Shown one piece after another: positions 1 to 8,425 of a stretch of DNA of 14,890 nucleotides. The notes under the pieces are model-generated. The model saw nothing but the letters and a program-made list of their open reading frames with translations, ran no database searches and had not been told where the DNA came from. This DNA is from Vicinamibacteria bacterium (GTDB taxonomy: Bacteria > Acidobacteriota > Vicinamibacteria > Vicinamibacterales > 2-12-FULL-66-21): the NCBI GenBank assembly GCA_025937075.1, contig JAICSD010000054.1:1-14890 (forward strand), read 5' to 3'. Position 1 is the first letter of the stretch. Every line of letters starts with the position of its first letter. The position numbers were made by a program, and so were the translations under genes.

Positions 1-240
1 CCGCACCGCTTCGACGCCCTCCATCACCGGCATTCGAAGATCGAGCAGCGTCACGTCTGGACGATAGCGCTCGAATGCAGCGACCGCCTCGAGGCCGTTC
101 GATGCCTCCGCGACGACGCGGAGATCGGACTCCTGATTGATGATGTTCGCCACACCGGTCCTGAGGAGCGCATGGTCGTCGACGACGAGCACGCGGGCTG
201 GCGCGACCGGGACGACGGACGCCGTTTCAGCGTGCGGCAT
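1..240 (-). CDS. NarL-type response regulator, partial (C-terminus beyond window)
   Basis: N-terminal receiver domain of a two-component response regulator; 80 codons are present and the gene runs off the left edge. After a roughly 15-residue leader, the first strand reads ARVLVVDDHALLRTGV, with the acidic pair D21-D22. The phospho-acceptor is D67 in VTLLDLRMP. The DDHALLR start is typical of NarL/FixJ regulators, which carry a C-terminal LuxR-type helix-turn-helix; that domain would lie outside the window, so the class is inferred. The ATG at 240 overlaps the end of the upstream kinase gene by 14 bases, indicating one transcript and a cognate pair. There is no clear ribosome-binding site, consistent with translational coupling to the kinase. 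Confidence 0.9.
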   Translation of the reverse strand, partial: MPHAETASVVPVAPARVLVVDDHALLRTGVANIINQESDLRVVAEASNGLEAVAAFERYRPDVTLLDLRMPVMEGVEAVR

Positions 241-1558
241 CGGTCTGGGTCGGAATCGAGAAGGACGGCGGCTCCCATGCGAGCACGACTTCCGTTCCCG
301 ATCGTGGGGCGGTCACGATCGTCAATGACGCACCGATGCGCTCCGCCCGCTCCTGCATGCTCGTCATGCCGAAGCCGGCGTGGCGATGCTCCTTCGGAAT
401 CCCTCGTCCATCGTCCGCGACGGAGAGCCGGAAGCCGACCGAACGCACGGCGCCGGCATGAACGGAGATTCGGCGCGCCCGCGCGTGGCGGACCGCGTTG
501 GTCAGCGCCTCCTGCGCAATCCCGATGATCTCGCGATCGACGCCGCCGCCGAGCGGCGGGAGATCGTCAATCGTCAGTTGAATGGGGACGTCCGTCGTGC
601 GCCGCGCGAGATCGGCGATTCTCTGGAGCGCTTCGCCCACCCCGGCCCCTTCGGGCGCCTGCGGCCGGAGCGCCGCAACGGAACGCCGGGCGTCCACGAG
701 ATGCGTGCGCGCCAGGTCCACCGCGGTCTCGAGGCTCCTCGCGACCGACGACGGCAGATCGTCAGCCGAACGCTGCGCCGCCTGCAACTGCATCAGGATC
801 GCGCCGAAGCCCTGCGCGAGCGTGTCGTGAATGTCCCGAGCCATGCGATTGCGCTCTTCGAGCACGGCCTGCCGGCGCTCCTCCGCCCGGCTGCGATCCG
901 CGAGCTGACTCTGGTGCAGCGCGAGCGTCGCCTGAATCGCCATCGCTTCGACGAGCGCCCGCCGCCACTGTGCCTCACAGCTGGAGGTTGGTCCCGTCGA
1001 CAGTCCGACCCACCCGAGATTCCGCGTCGGCAGGACGAGCGGCGCGACAATGACCGATTCGACGCCCGCGCCACGATTGAAATCCTGAACGGCGGATGGG
1101 AGTCGTGGATCGCTTCCCGTGTATTGGACGGTCTCAGCCCAGCCCGATGCGTGCGCGAGCAGGTGCGCCGCCATCGCATGCCGGGGCAGCGTCAGTGTGC
1201 CCCAATCCGCGCCGCCGCTCATGAAGAAGCGCCCTTCGATGTAGGCCATCCAGAGATCGCAGCATTTGCCCTCGTCGTTCAGCAGCCAGACGCCGCACGC
1301 ATGGCTCTCGGAATCTTCGACGAGCGTCCGGATGAACGCGCGGAAAAATCCAGTGATGTCCGGCTCGCGAACGAGCAGATCGAGCGCGAGCTGCACCGCG
1401 GCGCTCTGGATGTGCGCGGCGCATTCGGCGCGACGCCGGATCTTGCGCTCCTGCGCGATCGCTGCCTGAAGCGTCTCGACGGTTGCAACCTGCTCGTCGA
1501 CGGTTCCTTCCCCTGTATCCGGGCAATCCGTTGGCACCTGCATCATGTCCTCGGGCAT
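227..1558 (-). CDS. GAF-domain sensor histidine kinase, NarL/DesK (HisKA_3) type
   Basis: Sensor kinase that would autophosphorylate on histidine and pass the phosphate to the overlapping response regulator. Residues are numbered from an upstream GTG at 1612. An alpha-helical stretch (about 40–75) precedes a GAF-like sensory region (about 80–235). The HisKA_3 dimerisation domain carries ERNRMARDIHDTLAQGFG with phospho-acceptor H262. The ATP-binding domain shows the N box QEALTNAVRHA (N372), the G1 box DDGRGI (401–405) and a G2 box GFGMTSMQERAERIGA. I see no transmembrane segment, so it is probably cytoplasmic and senses a diffusible or redox signal; the ligand is unknown. Start is uncertain: GTG 1612 gives 461 residues but a low-complexity Gly-rich N-terminus over an inverted repeat. 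ATG 1558 has GGAAGAG 8 bases upstream and is chosen; ATG 1543, preceded by GAGG, is also possible. Confidence 0.88.
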   Translation of the reverse strand: MPEDMMQVPTDCPDTGEGTVDEQVATVETLQAAIAQERKIRRRAECAAHIQSAAVQLALDLLVREPDITGFFRAFIRTLVEDSESHACGVWLLNDEGKCCDLWMAYIEGRFFMSGGADWGTLTLPRHAMAAHLLAHASGWAETVQYTGSDPRLPSAVQDFNRGAGVESVIVAPLVLPTRNLGWVGLSTGPTSSCEAQWRRALVEAMAIQATLALHQSQLADRSRAEERRQAVLEERNRMARDIHDTLAQGFGAILMQLQAAQRSADDLPSSVARSLETAVDLARTHLVDARRSVAALRPQAPEGAGVGEALQRIADLARRTTDVPIQLTIDDLPPLGGGVDREIIGIAQEALTNAVRHARARRISVHAGAVRSVGFRLSVADDGRGIPKEHRHAGFGMTSMQERAERIGASLTIVTAPRSGTEVVLAWEPPSFSIPTQTDAAR

Positions 1559-1584
1559 CTGTGCTGCTCTTCCGCCTCCGCCAA

Positions 1585-1604
1585 CTTCCGCCGTCAGGCG
1601 GAAG
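1585..1604. repeat. 8-bp perfect inverted repeat upstream of the kinase gene
   Basis: Arms CTTCCGCC (1585–1592) and GGCGGAAG (1597–1604) are perfect reverse complements separated by GTCA. The repeat lies just upstream of the preferred kinase start at 1558, so in the transcript it would form a GC-rich leader hairpin; it could instead be a protein-binding site. If the GTG at 1612 is the true start, the hairpin is inside the coding sequence. The function is inferred from position only. Confidence 0.35.
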
Positions 1605-1629
1605 CCACCCACGACAAGTACCGATTATG

Positions 1630-1645
1630 CGTCACATTCGTGACG
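1630..1645. promoter_or_regulatory. Palindromic operator-like site near a candidate −10 of the kinase operon
   Basis: Arms CGTCAC (1630–1635) and GTGACG (1640–1645) are exact reverse complements around ATTC. On the minus strand the palindrome is followed directly by CATAAT (1629–1624), a plausible −10 hexamer about 65 bases upstream of the preferred kinase start. No good −35 is visible at 16–18 bases. A dimeric regulator bound here would sit in the promoter spacer. The palindrome is seen; promoter and operator roles are inference. Confidence 0.3.
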
Positions 1646-1921
1646 ACTGATTCGTCTCATTGATAGTGAACGCTGGCGGGGCTGCACATCGTCCGAAAGT
1701 CGTAGACCGCCGTGGATCGAACGTCGCGCCCACGCGTGCGACATTCGCGCGCGGACGTACTCGATCCAGCGCCCGATTGTTGCGCTTGCGCACGGATGAC
1801 ATGCTGAACGCGGAACCTCCACGCGCCCGGCGGCGTCTTCGGTTACAAGCGCCGCGTTGTCGATTTCGGCTCGCCTCGTTCGACTCACTTACATACGGGC
1901 ACGCGGCGGCGGGCCGTTGGG

Positions 1922-1947
1922 CGCGGCCCTGAAAGGACCGTGCCACG
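1922..1947. repeat. Dispersed 26-bp palindromic repeat, copy 1
   Basis: First of three near-identical 26-bp elements in the window (others at 7039–7064 and 11751–11776). Each begins CGCGGCCCTGAA, continues into an imperfect complement of GCGGCCC, and ends in G, C, pyrimidine, ACG. Here the second arm is AGGACCGT, so the hairpin has one C/A mismatch and a terminal G·T pair. It sits 35 bases upstream of the adaptor start and could affect the leader of the efflux transcript. No transposase or target duplication is evident. Confidence 0.7.
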
Positions 1948-1972
1948 CGCCGGCCGCGTAAACAGAAGGTAA

Positions 1973-1978
1973 AGAGGA
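1973..1978 (+). promoter_or_regulatory. Ribosome-binding site of the efflux adaptor gene
   Basis: AGAGGA ends 4 bases before the ATG at 1983, a strong Shine-Dalgarno match that fixes the adaptor start. A second purine run, AGAAGG (1964–1969), lies just upstream. Confidence 0.7.
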
Positions 1979-1982
1979 ATAC

Positions 1983-3110
1983 ATGGCAAAGCGAATGCTC
2001 TTGATGCTCGCGCTGACGCTGGTCGTCGTCGCGGGTCTGGGATTCGTGAAGTTTCGACAAATCCAATCCGCGATTGGACAGGCCGCGGCTTTCCAGCCGC
2101 CGCCCGAAGCGGTCACCACAATCGTCGCGCAGCAGGAACGCTGGCCCGCCACGCTGGGTGCGATCGGTACCGTCGCCGCCGTCCAGGGCGTCGTCGTCAG
2201 CGCCGATCTGCCCGGCACCGTGGAGCGCATCGCGTTCGAGTCCGGCAGGTTCGTGCAGCAGGGAGACGTCCTGGTACAGCTCGACACGCGTCAGGAGCGC
2301 GCGCAGCTCGCGGCGGGAGAAGCGGAGCGAGAGCTCGCGGTGCTCAACTTCGGCCGCATGAAAGGACTGCTCGATCAGCGCGTCATCTCGCAGTCCGAGT
2401 ACGACCGCGCCACAGCCGAGCAGAAGCAGACGGACGCTCGGGTCGGCGAAATCCGCGCGACGATCGAGCGCAAGACGATCCGCGCCCCGTTCTCGGGCGT
2501 GCTCGGGATCCGGCAGGTCAATCGCGGTCAATACCTGGCAGCGGGAGACCCCATCGTGCCGCTTCAGGCGCTGCAGCCGATCTACGTGAACTTCGGCGTG
2601 CCGCAGCAGGACGTCGCGCGCATCAAGGTAGGCGGCGATGTGCACGTCACGGCGGAGGAGCTGCCGGGCATCGAGCTGACAGGACGCGTGAGCGCCATCA
2701 ACTCCGTCGTCGACGAGGCGACACGCAACATGCAGGTGCAGGCGACGCTGCCGAACCGCGACGGGCGGCTGCGGCCCGGGATGTTCGTTCAGACGACGCT
2801 CGGCACGGGGGCGAGCGATGCCGTGATAGCGCTCCCCGCACCGGCGATCAGCTACGCGCCCTACGGCGATTCGGTGTTCGTCGTGACGGAGCTGAAGGAT
2901 CCGAATGGGCATCCGTACAAAGGCGTCCGGCAACAGTTCGTGAAGCTTGGCGGCTCGCGCGGCGATCAGGTCGCCGTGCTGTCCGGCATCAAGCCCGGCG
3001 ACGAGATCGTGACGTCGGGCGTGTTCAAGCTCCGCAATGGCGCCGCGGTGCTCGTGAACAACAAGGTCACGCCGGCGAACAGCCGCGCCCCGAAGCCCGA
3101 GGACAGCTGA
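1983..3110 (+). CDS. RND efflux periplasmic adaptor (membrane fusion protein)
   Basis: Adaptor subunit (375 residues) of a tripartite efflux pump, linking the inner-membrane RND pump to an outer-membrane channel. One N-terminal membrane anchor spans about residues 5–21; there is no lipobox, so it is anchored by an uncleaved helix. A biotinyl-lipoyl half (about 65–102, with SADLPGTVERIAFESGRFV) leads into a short coiled-coil hairpin (about 103–165), then the second lipoyl half with the family signature IRAPFSGVLGIRQVNRGQYL (from I166). The beta-barrel and membrane-proximal domains follow, including the conserved RLRPGMFV (about 262–269). The length is normal for the HlyD/AcrA-type adaptor family. 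The stop overlaps the next ATG as TGATG, so translation is coupled to the pump. No outer-membrane factor is encoded nearby; a shared TolC-like protein is presumably elsewhere. The substrate cannot be deduced. Confidence 0.92.
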   Translation: MAKRMLLMLALTLVVVAGLGFVKFRQIQSAIGQAAAFQPPPEAVTTIVAQQERWPATLGAIGTVAAVQGVVVSADLPGTVERIAFESGRFVQQGDVLVQLDTRQERAQLAAGEAERELAVLNFGRMKGLLDQRVISQSEYDRATAEQKQTDARVGEIRATIERKTIRAPFSGVLGIRQVNRGQYLAAGDPIVPLQALQPIYVNFGVPQQDVARIKVGGDVHVTAEELPGIELTGRVSAINSVVDEATRNMQVQATLPNRDGRLRPGMFVQTTLGTGASDAVIALPAPAISYAPYGDSVFVVTELKDPNGHPYKGVRQQFVKLGGSRGDQVAVLSGIKPGDEIVTSGVFKLRNGAAVLVNNKVTPANSRAPKPEDS

Positions 3111-6100
3111 TGCGCTTCACCGATCTCTTCGTCAAGCGGCCCGTTCTGGCGATCGTCGTCAATCTGATCATCCTCATCGCCGGACTGCAGTCGATCCGCG
3201 CGTTGAGCGTCCGCCAGTACCCGCGCAGCGACATCGCCGTGGTGCGTGTATCCACCGTCTACGTCGGGGCGAACGCCGATCTCGTGCGCGGCTTCATCAC
3301 GACGCCGCTCGAGCGCGTCATCGCCAGCGCGGACGGCATCGACTACATGGAGTCGTCGAGCGGCCAGGGGCTCAGCGCGATCACGGTCCACCTGAAGCTG
3401 AATTACGACACCAACGCTGCGCTGACGCAGATTCAGGCGAAGGTCGCGCAGGTGCGCAACAATCTGCCGCCGGAGGCGGAGGCGCCGGTCATCGAGCTCG
3501 AGACGGCCGACAACCAGTTCGCCGCGCTGTATCTGGGGTTCGCGTCCGGCGATCTGGATCAGAACCAGATCACCGATTACCTCACGCGTGTCGTGCAGCC
3601 GAAGCTCAGCGCCGTCAGCGGCGTGCAGCGCGCCGACATCCTCGGCGATCGGACGTTCGCGATGCGCGTCTGGCTGAAACCGGATCGGATGGCCGCCTAC
3701 GGCATCTCGCCGTCCGCGGTCCGCGATGCGCTCGCGCGCAACAACTATCTCTCCGCGCTCGGACGGACCAAGGGATCGATGGTGTCCGTGAATCTCGTCG
3801 CGAACACCGATCTCCGCACCGCCGATGAATTCCGGCAGCTCGTGGTCAAGGAACGCGACGGCGTTGTCGTGCGGCTCGGCGACATCGCAGATGTCGTCCT
3901 GGGCGCGGAGAATTACGAGCAGGACGTTCGCTTCAACGGCGAGACGGCCACCTTCATGGGAGTGTGGGTGCTGCCCACGGCGAACTCGCTGGATGTCATC
4001 AAGCGCGTGCGCGCGGAGCTTCCGGCGATCGAGGCGCAGGCTCCTGCAGGCATGAAGATCGGAGTTCCGTACGACTCCACGGAATACATTCAGGACGCGA
4101 TCGATGAAGTGCTCAGCACGCTCACTGAGACGCTCGCCATCGTCATCATCGTCATCTTCCTGTTCCTGGGCTCGGTGCGCGCGGTGATCATCCCGATTGT
4201 TGCCATTCCGATCTCGCTGATTGGCGCGGTGTTCCTGATGCTCGCCGCGGGCTTCACGATCAACCTGCTGACGCTGCTCGCCATCGTCCTTTCCGTCGGC
4301 CTCGTGGTGGACGATGCGATTGTGATGGTGGAGAACGTCGAGCGGCATCTGCACGAAGGCAAGTCGCCGGCGCGCGCCGCGATCGATGCGGCTCGCGAGC
4401 TGACGGGTCCGATCATCGCGATGACGATCACGCTGGCAGCGGTGTATGCGCCGGTTGGCATCCAGGGCGGCCTGACGGGCGCGTTGTTCCGCGAATTCGC
4501 GTTCACCCTCGCGGGCGCCGTCATCGTCTCCGGTATCGTCGCGCTGACGCTCTCGCCGATGATGGGCGCGAAGCTGCTGCGCGCGGGCGACACCGAGCGC
4601 GGATTCGCCGGATGGGTGAACCGGCGGTTCGACTCCGTACGCCGGCTGTACGTGAGCACGTTGACGGGAACACTCCGGTATCGGCCGGTCGTCCTCGTGC
4701 TCTGGGCCATCGTCGCGCTGCTGATCGTGCCGTTCTACATGTTCTCGCAGCAGGAGCTGGCCCCTGCGGAAGACCAGGGCGTCGTCTTCGCCGTGGTACA
4801 GGCAGCGCCGAACGCGACGATCGATCAGACGAAGCTGTTCGCGGAGCAGATCTACGACGTCTACCACTCGTTCCCCGAGGCCGCGAGCATCTTCCAGCTG
4901 ACGTTCCCGACGAACGGCTTCGGCGGGATGGTCGTCAAGCCGTGGAGCGAGCGGACGAAGACCACGGCGGATCTGCTGATGGAATCCGCGGTCAAGCTGT
5001 CGCAGGTGCCGGGGATTCGTGCGATTCCGCTCACACCGCCGCCGCTGCCCGGGGGCGGCGACTTTCCCGTGGACTTCGTCATCGCGTCGCCGGCGGAGCC
5101 GCAGCAGCTCGCCGATTTTGCGACGCAGCTCGTCCAGAAGGCCATGGGCAGCGGCATGTTCATCTTCGCGGACGCCGATTTGAAGTTCGATCAGCCCCAG
5201 GCGGAGGTCGTGTTCGATCGCGACAAGCTGCGATCGCAGGGGGTCGACCTGAGCCGGGCGGGGCAGGACTTGTCGACGCTGCTGGGCGGCGATTACGTGA
5301 ACCGCTTCAGCATCCAGGGACGCAGCTACAAGGTGATTCCGCAGGTGAAGAGGGCAGATCGGCTCACGCCGGATCAACTCTCACAGATGTACATCACGGG
5401 ATCCGACAACAAGCTCGTTCCGCTGTCGACGTTCGCGACGCTGCGGACGAGCGCGGAGCCGCGCGAGCTGAAGAAGTTCCAGCAGTTGAACGCCGTGCGC
5501 ATTCAGGGCGTCATCCCGCCGCCGGTGCCGCTCGACCAGGCGCTCCGGTTCCTGGAGACCGAGGCGAAATCGATTCTGCCGCAGGGGTTCACAATCGATT
5601 ACGCCGGCGAATCGCGTCAGCTGAGGACGGAAGGGAGCAAGTTCCTGGGAACATTCCTGCTCTCCGCGGTGTTGATCTATCTGGTGCTGTCAGCGCAGTT
5701 CGAGAGCTTCCGCGATCCGTTCATCATCCTCGCGGGCTCCGTGCCGCTGGCGGTATCAGGCGCGCTGCTGTTCTCGTTTCTTGGCTTGACGACGCTGAAC
5801 ATCTACAGCCAGGTGGGCCTCATCACCCTGGTCGGCCTCGTGTCCAAGAACGGGATCCTCATCGTGCAGTTCGCGAATCACCTGCAGGAGCTGGGGCGGG
5901 ACAAGCTGGCCGCGATCATCGAGGCGGCCGGAACGCGCCTGCGTCCCATCCTCATGACGACGGCCGCCACGGTCGTCGGCCACATGCCGCTGGTGTTCGC
6001 GACAGGGCCCGGCGCCGGCGCGCGGAACAGCATCGGCATCATGCTCGTGAGCGGGATGATCATCGGGTCGGCGTTCACGCTGTTCGTCGTCCCGTCCATC

Positions 6101-6193
6101 TACATGCTGGTCGCGCGCCGCCATGTCGCGGTCGCGCGAGAAGAGGAGGAATTGTCCGTCGCGCCCGCCGGACTGGCGGAGGCGGCGCACTGA
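3110..6193 (+). CDS. RND efflux pump, inner-membrane permease (HAE1/AcrB family)
   Basis: Proton-driven RND transporter (1027 residues), the trimeric inner-membrane pump paired with the preceding adaptor. The fold is a duplication: one N-terminal helix (about 10–30) and a large periplasmic porter loop, then a helix bundle from about residue 340, repeated in the second half (loop about 560–850, final bundle about 850–1010). Proton-relay residues are present: D401–D402 in [16 protein letters not shown] (TM4) and K913 in [16 protein letters not shown] (TM10), equivalent to AcrB D407/D408/K940. The conserved [11 protein letters not shown] follows the mid-protein helix. The DD pair and length place it with hydrophobe/amphiphile (multidrug) exporters rather than heavy-metal RND pumps, although the actual substrate is unknown. 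Translation is coupled to the adaptor by a one-base overlap. It appears intact. Confidence 0.94.
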   Translation: MRFTDLFVKRPVLAIVVNLIILIAGLQSIRALSVRQYPRSDIAVVRVSTVYVGANADLVRGFITTPLERVIASADGIDYMESSSGQGLSAITVHLKLNYDTNAALTQIQAKVAQVRNNLPPEAEAPVIELETADNQFAALYLGFASGDLDQNQITDYLTRVVQPKLSAVSGVQRADILGDRTFAMRVWLKPDRMAAYGISPSAVRDALARNNYLSALGRTKGSMVSVNLVANTDLRTADEFRQLVVKERDGVVVRLGDIADVVLGAENYEQDVRFNGETATFMGVWVLPTANSLDVIKRVRAELPAIEAQAPAGMKIGVPYDSTEYIQDAIDEVLSTLTETLAIVIIVIFLFLGSVRAVIIPIVAIPISLIGAVFLMLAAGFTINLLTLLAIVLSVGLVVDDAIVMVENVERHLHEGKSPARAAIDAARELTGPIIAMTITLAAVYAPVGIQGGLTGALFREFAFTLAGAVIVSGIVALTLSPMMGAKLLRAGDTERGFAGWVNRRFDSVRRLYVSTLTGTLRYRPVVLVLWAIVALLIVPFYMFSQQELAPAEDQGVVFAVVQAAPNATIDQTKLFAEQIYDVYHSFPEAASIFQLTFPTNGFGGMVVKPWSERTKTTADLLMESAVKLSQVPGIRAIPLTPPPLPGGGDFPVDFVIASPAEPQQLADFATQLVQKAMGSGMFIFADADLKFDQPQAEVVFDRDKLRSQGVDLSRAGQDLSTLLGGDYVNRFSIQGRSYKVIPQVKRADRLTPDQLSQMYITGSDNKLVPLSTFATLRTSAEPRELKKFQQLNAVRIQGVIPPPVPLDQALRFLETEAKSILPQGFTIDYAGESRQLRTEGSKFLGTFLLSAVLIYLVLSAQFESFRDPFIILAGSVPLAVSGALLFSFLGLTTLNIYSQVGLITLVGLVSKNGILIVQFANHLQELGRDKLAAIIEAAGTRLRPILMTTAATVVGHMPLVFATGPGAGARNSIGIMLVSGMIIGSAFTLFVVPSIYMLVARRHVAVAREEEELSVAPAGLAEAAH

Positions 6194-6198
6194 AAGGA
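6192..6198 (+). promoter_or_regulatory. Ribosome-binding site deciding the NAT start
   Basis: GAAAGGA lies 5 bases before the GTG at 6204 and overlaps the pump's TGA stop. It selects GTG 6204 over the in-frame ATG at 6123, which would add 27 Arg-rich residues overlapping the pump gene. Confidence 0.6.
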
Positions 6199-6203
6199 CG
6201 CTC

Positions 6204-7028
6204 GTGCTGCACACATTCGACCTCGATGGCTATCTCGAACGGATTGGATATACGGGCCCGCGAACCCCGTCATTCGGGACGCTCGCGCAGCTTCACCTCC
6301 GGCATACGGAGGCCATTCCATTCGAGAACCTGAATCCGTTTCTCAAGTGGCCCGTCAGGCTGGACGTGCGATCGCTCGAGCAGAAGCTGATACGGGAGGG
6401 CCGGGGAGGGTACTGTTTCGAGCACAACCTGCTCCTTCGCCATGCGCTCGATGCGATGGGGTTCGAGACGACGGGTCTCGCAGCGCGCGTGCTGTGGAAC
6501 CGGGCGCACGGCGAACCGGCGCCGCGCACCCACATGCTCCTGCTCGTGGACCTGAACGATCGTGCCTACATCGCAGATGCCGGCTTCGGAGGTCTGACCC
6601 TGTCAGCGCCGCTTCGTCTGGACCCCGGCGTCGAGCAGCGTACGCCGCACTAGTCCTTCCGTCTGGCGAAGTCGGGCGGGGTCTTTACTCTGCACGCGAA
6701 GATCCGCGACGAGTGGCGTGCGCTCTATCGCTTCGATCTGCAGGAACAGAAGGACGTGGATTACGAGCTGGCGAACTGGTACGCCTCGACGCATCCGCAG
6801 TCGCCGTTCGTGACAACGCTCATGGTCGCCCGGCAGGATCCCCTGCGGCGATACACGCTCCGCGACAACGAGCTGACGATCCGTCACATGAGGGGCCGCA
6901 CCGAACGGGTGCGGCTGGACGGCGCAGCCGATCTGCGGGCGGCGCTCGAGGGCGTGTTCCGGCTGAGCCTGCCACGCACCCCAGAATTGCAAGTCGCCCT
7001 CGAGCAGCTCACCGAGCGTGCGGCGTGA
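6204..7028 (+). pseudogene. nat: Arylamine N-acetyltransferase interrupted by one in-frame TAG
   Basis: Arylamine/arylhydrazine N-acetyltransferases move acetyl from acetyl-CoA to arylamines through a Cys-His-Asp triad. Read through its single internal stop, this frame gives 274 codons, near the family's usual ~275–285. The triad is clear: C71 in [11 protein letters not shown]110 in [10 protein letters not shown]125 in YIADAGFGG, matching the spacing of known bacterial NATs. [11 protein letters not shown] near residue 40 is also typical. After VEQRTPH the frame meets TAG at 6651–6653 (codon 150), then continues with no other stop through FRLAKSGGVFTLHAKI and VDYELANWYASTHPQSPFV, normal third-domain NAT sequence. 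As read, the product is 149 residues: it has all catalytic residues but lacks the C-terminal domain. A recent nonsense mutation (for example GAG to TAG), a sequencing error, or readthrough are all possible. It follows the RND gene by 10 bases and is probably cotranscribed. Confidence 0.85.
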
Positions 7029-7038
7029 GCAGTCCGTT

Positions 7039-7064
7039 CGCGGCCCTGAACGGACCGCGCTACG
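7039..7064. repeat. Dispersed 26-bp palindromic repeat, copy 2 (supplies the manB stop)
   Basis: Copy of the element at 1922–1947, with second arm GGACCGC and tail GCTACG. It lies between the convergent nat and manB genes, 10 bases after the nat TGA. Its CTA at 7060–7062 is the minus-strand TAG that ends the phosphomannomutase. The hairpin (GCGGCCC with GGACCGC, one C/A mismatch) might act in mRNA 3'-end stability or termination, but no T-tract follows on either strand. Confidence 0.7.
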
Positions 7065-8415
7065 CCCGAATGAACCCCAACACCTCGTCGCGTTTGCGGG
7101 CCATCAGATCGGGCTGAACGGCTTCGAGGTTCAGCCGCAGCATCGGCTCGGTGTTGGACGCACGGACGTTGAAGTGCCACTCCGGGTACTCCGCGGAGAT
7201 GCCGTCGAGCGAGTAGACGCGGCCGTCCTGGTACTTGATCGCGAGGCCGTCGATCTTCTGCTGCACCGTGTGCATGTCGCTGACGCGCGTGTTGATCTCG
7301 CCCGAGATGAAGTATTTCTCGCGCAGCGGCGCAAGGAGATCTCTGAGCGTCTGTCCTTTGCGCGACATCAGCTCGAGGATCAGCAGAGCGGGAATGAAGC
7401 CGTTGTCGGCGTAGAAGTTGTCGCGGAAGTAGTAGTGTCCCGTGACCTCGCCGCCGAAGATCGCGTTCTCCTCACGCATGCGGCGCTTGAAGAAGGCGTG
7501 GCCGACTCGGTTCATCAGCGCGGTGCCGCCGTACTTCCCCACCATGTCCTTGACGGCGTAGCTCGCCCGCACGTCGTAGACGATCTTCGCGCCAGGGTGC
7601 TTGATCAGGAACGCCTCGGCGAGGAGCGCCGTGACGAAATCGCCCGCGATGAACTCGCCGGCGCCGTCGATGAAGAAGCACCGATCCGCGTCGCCGTCCC
7701 ACGCGATCCCGATGTCCGCCTTCGTCGCGACGACCCGTTCCACGATGTCGCGGCGGTTCTCCTCGATGAGCGGATTCGCTTCGTGGTTCGGAAACGTGCC
7801 GTCCACGTCGAAGAACAGCGCGTCCACGCGGCACGGGAGATGCGTGAAGAGCTTCGGCGCGACGAAGCCGGCAATGCCGTTCCCTGCGTCGAGGACGACG
7901 TTGAACGGCTTGATGATGCCGACGTCGATGAACGACAGCACGTGCTTCACGTAGTCGTCGACGACGTCCTGCTGCGTGAGGCTGCCGGGCCTTGCGGCGG
8001 GCGGGGGAAGCGTGTTCGCGGCAATCATGTCGCGGATGTCCCCGATGCCGCTTTCTCCGGAGAGCGGAAACGCCTCGCGGCGCACCATCTTGATGCCGTT
8101 GTATTCCTTCGGATTGTGCGACGCGGTGATCTGGACGCCGCCGTCGTGCTGATCGCGCGCGACCGCGAAGTACAGCATGTCCGTCCCCATCATGCCGTAG
8201 TCGACGACGTCCGCCCCCTGCGCGCGCGCCCCCTCGATGAAAGCGGCCGCGAGCGACGGCGATGAGAGGCGCATGTCGCGGGACACCGCGATGCGCTTCG
8301 CGTCGAGGTAGGCGACGAACCCGCGTCCGATGAGCCGCGCGGCGTCCTCGTTCACCTCCTGCGGATAGAGTCCGCGGACGTCGTACGCCTTGAAGATAGC
8401 TGGGTCGATCGTCAT
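7060..8415 (-). CDS. manB: Phosphomannomutase/phosphoglucomutase (alpha-D-phosphohexomutase)
   Basis: Interconverts hexose 6-phosphate and hexose 1-phosphate, most likely mannose, feeding the nucleotidyltransferase encoded just upstream; cytoplasmic, 451 residues. All four phosphohexomutase motifs are visible. The phosphoserine loop is GGVQITASHNPKEYNG with S99. The metal loop is WDGDADRCFF (D240, D242, D244). The sugar-specificity loop is GGEVTGHYYF (E323–H327, the GEMSGH equivalent). The phosphate-binding loop RASNTEPMLRL begins at R418. The N-terminus IFKAYDVRGLYPQEV is also characteristic and supports the ATG at 8415 over longer frames reading back into the upstream gene. It starts 10 bases after the stop of the nucleotidyltransferase, so the two form an operon. 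Specificity between mannose and glucose cannot be read from sequence alone; the neighbour favours mannose. The TAG stop lies inside a dispersed repeat. Confidence 0.93.
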   Translation of the reverse strand: MTIDPAIFKAYDVRGLYPQEVNEDAARLIGRGFVAYLDAKRIAVSRDMRLSSPSLAAAFIEGARAQGADVVDYGMMGTDMLYFAVARDQHDGGVQITASHNPKEYNGIKMVRREAFPLSGESGIGDIRDMIAANTLPPPAARPGSLTQQDVVDDYVKHVLSFIDVGIIKPFNVVLDAGNGIAGFVAPKLFTHLPCRVDALFFDVDGTFPNHEANPLIEENRRDIVERVVATKADIGIAWDGDADRCFFIDGAGEFIAGDFVTALLAEAFLIKHPGAKIVYDVRASYAVKDMVGKYGGTALMNRVGHAFFKRRMREENAIFGGEVTGHYYFRDNFYADNGFIPALLILELMSRKGQTLRDLLAPLREKYFISGEINTRVSDMHTVQQKIDGLAIKYQDGRVYSLDGISAEYPEWHFNVRASNTEPMLRLNLEAVQPDLMARKRDEVLGFIRA

Positions 8416-8425
8416 GAGTTGTCGC

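Larger units (their letters stand above)
1559..1982. other. Divergent intergenic region between kinase and efflux operons
   Basis: About 420 bases separate the minus-strand two-component genes from the plus-strand efflux genes. The region holds an inverted repeat at 1585–1604, a palindromic operator-like site at 1630–1645, one copy of the 26-bp dispersed repeat (1922–1947), and a ribosome-binding site before the adaptor gene. Open frames through it are low-complexity, Arg-rich and unlike any protein I know, so I see no gene here. Promoters for both directions must lie here or close by, but I found no convincing plus-strand −35/−10 pair. Confidence 0.6.

Noticed and set aside
380..1663. 427-codon plus-strand frame opposite the sensor kinase
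   Set aside because: Antisense to a kinase with all its catalytic boxes; composition typical of a shadow frame.
1632..2933. 433-codon minus-strand frame through the intergenic region and adaptor gene
   Set aside because: Mostly antisense to the adaptor. The translation is Arg-rich and featureless, and its part in the intergenic region does not resemble a protein.
2966..5377. 803-codon minus-strand open frame opposite the RND pump
   Set aside because: It is antisense to a clearly recognised gene, very rich in Arg, Asp and His, and has no recognisable domain. Long antisense frames are expected opposite GC-rich coding DNA with biased third positions.
6180..6206. Possible fourth copy of the dispersed repeat at the pump–NAT junction
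   Set aside because: Only CTGAAAGGAC is shared with copy 1. The left arm and tail do not match, and these bases are already explained as the pump stop and the NAT ribosome-binding site.
4612..6333. 573-codon plus-strand frame within the RND gene
   Set aside because: It overlaps the well-supported pump frame, has low-complexity Arg/Gly composition and no known motif.
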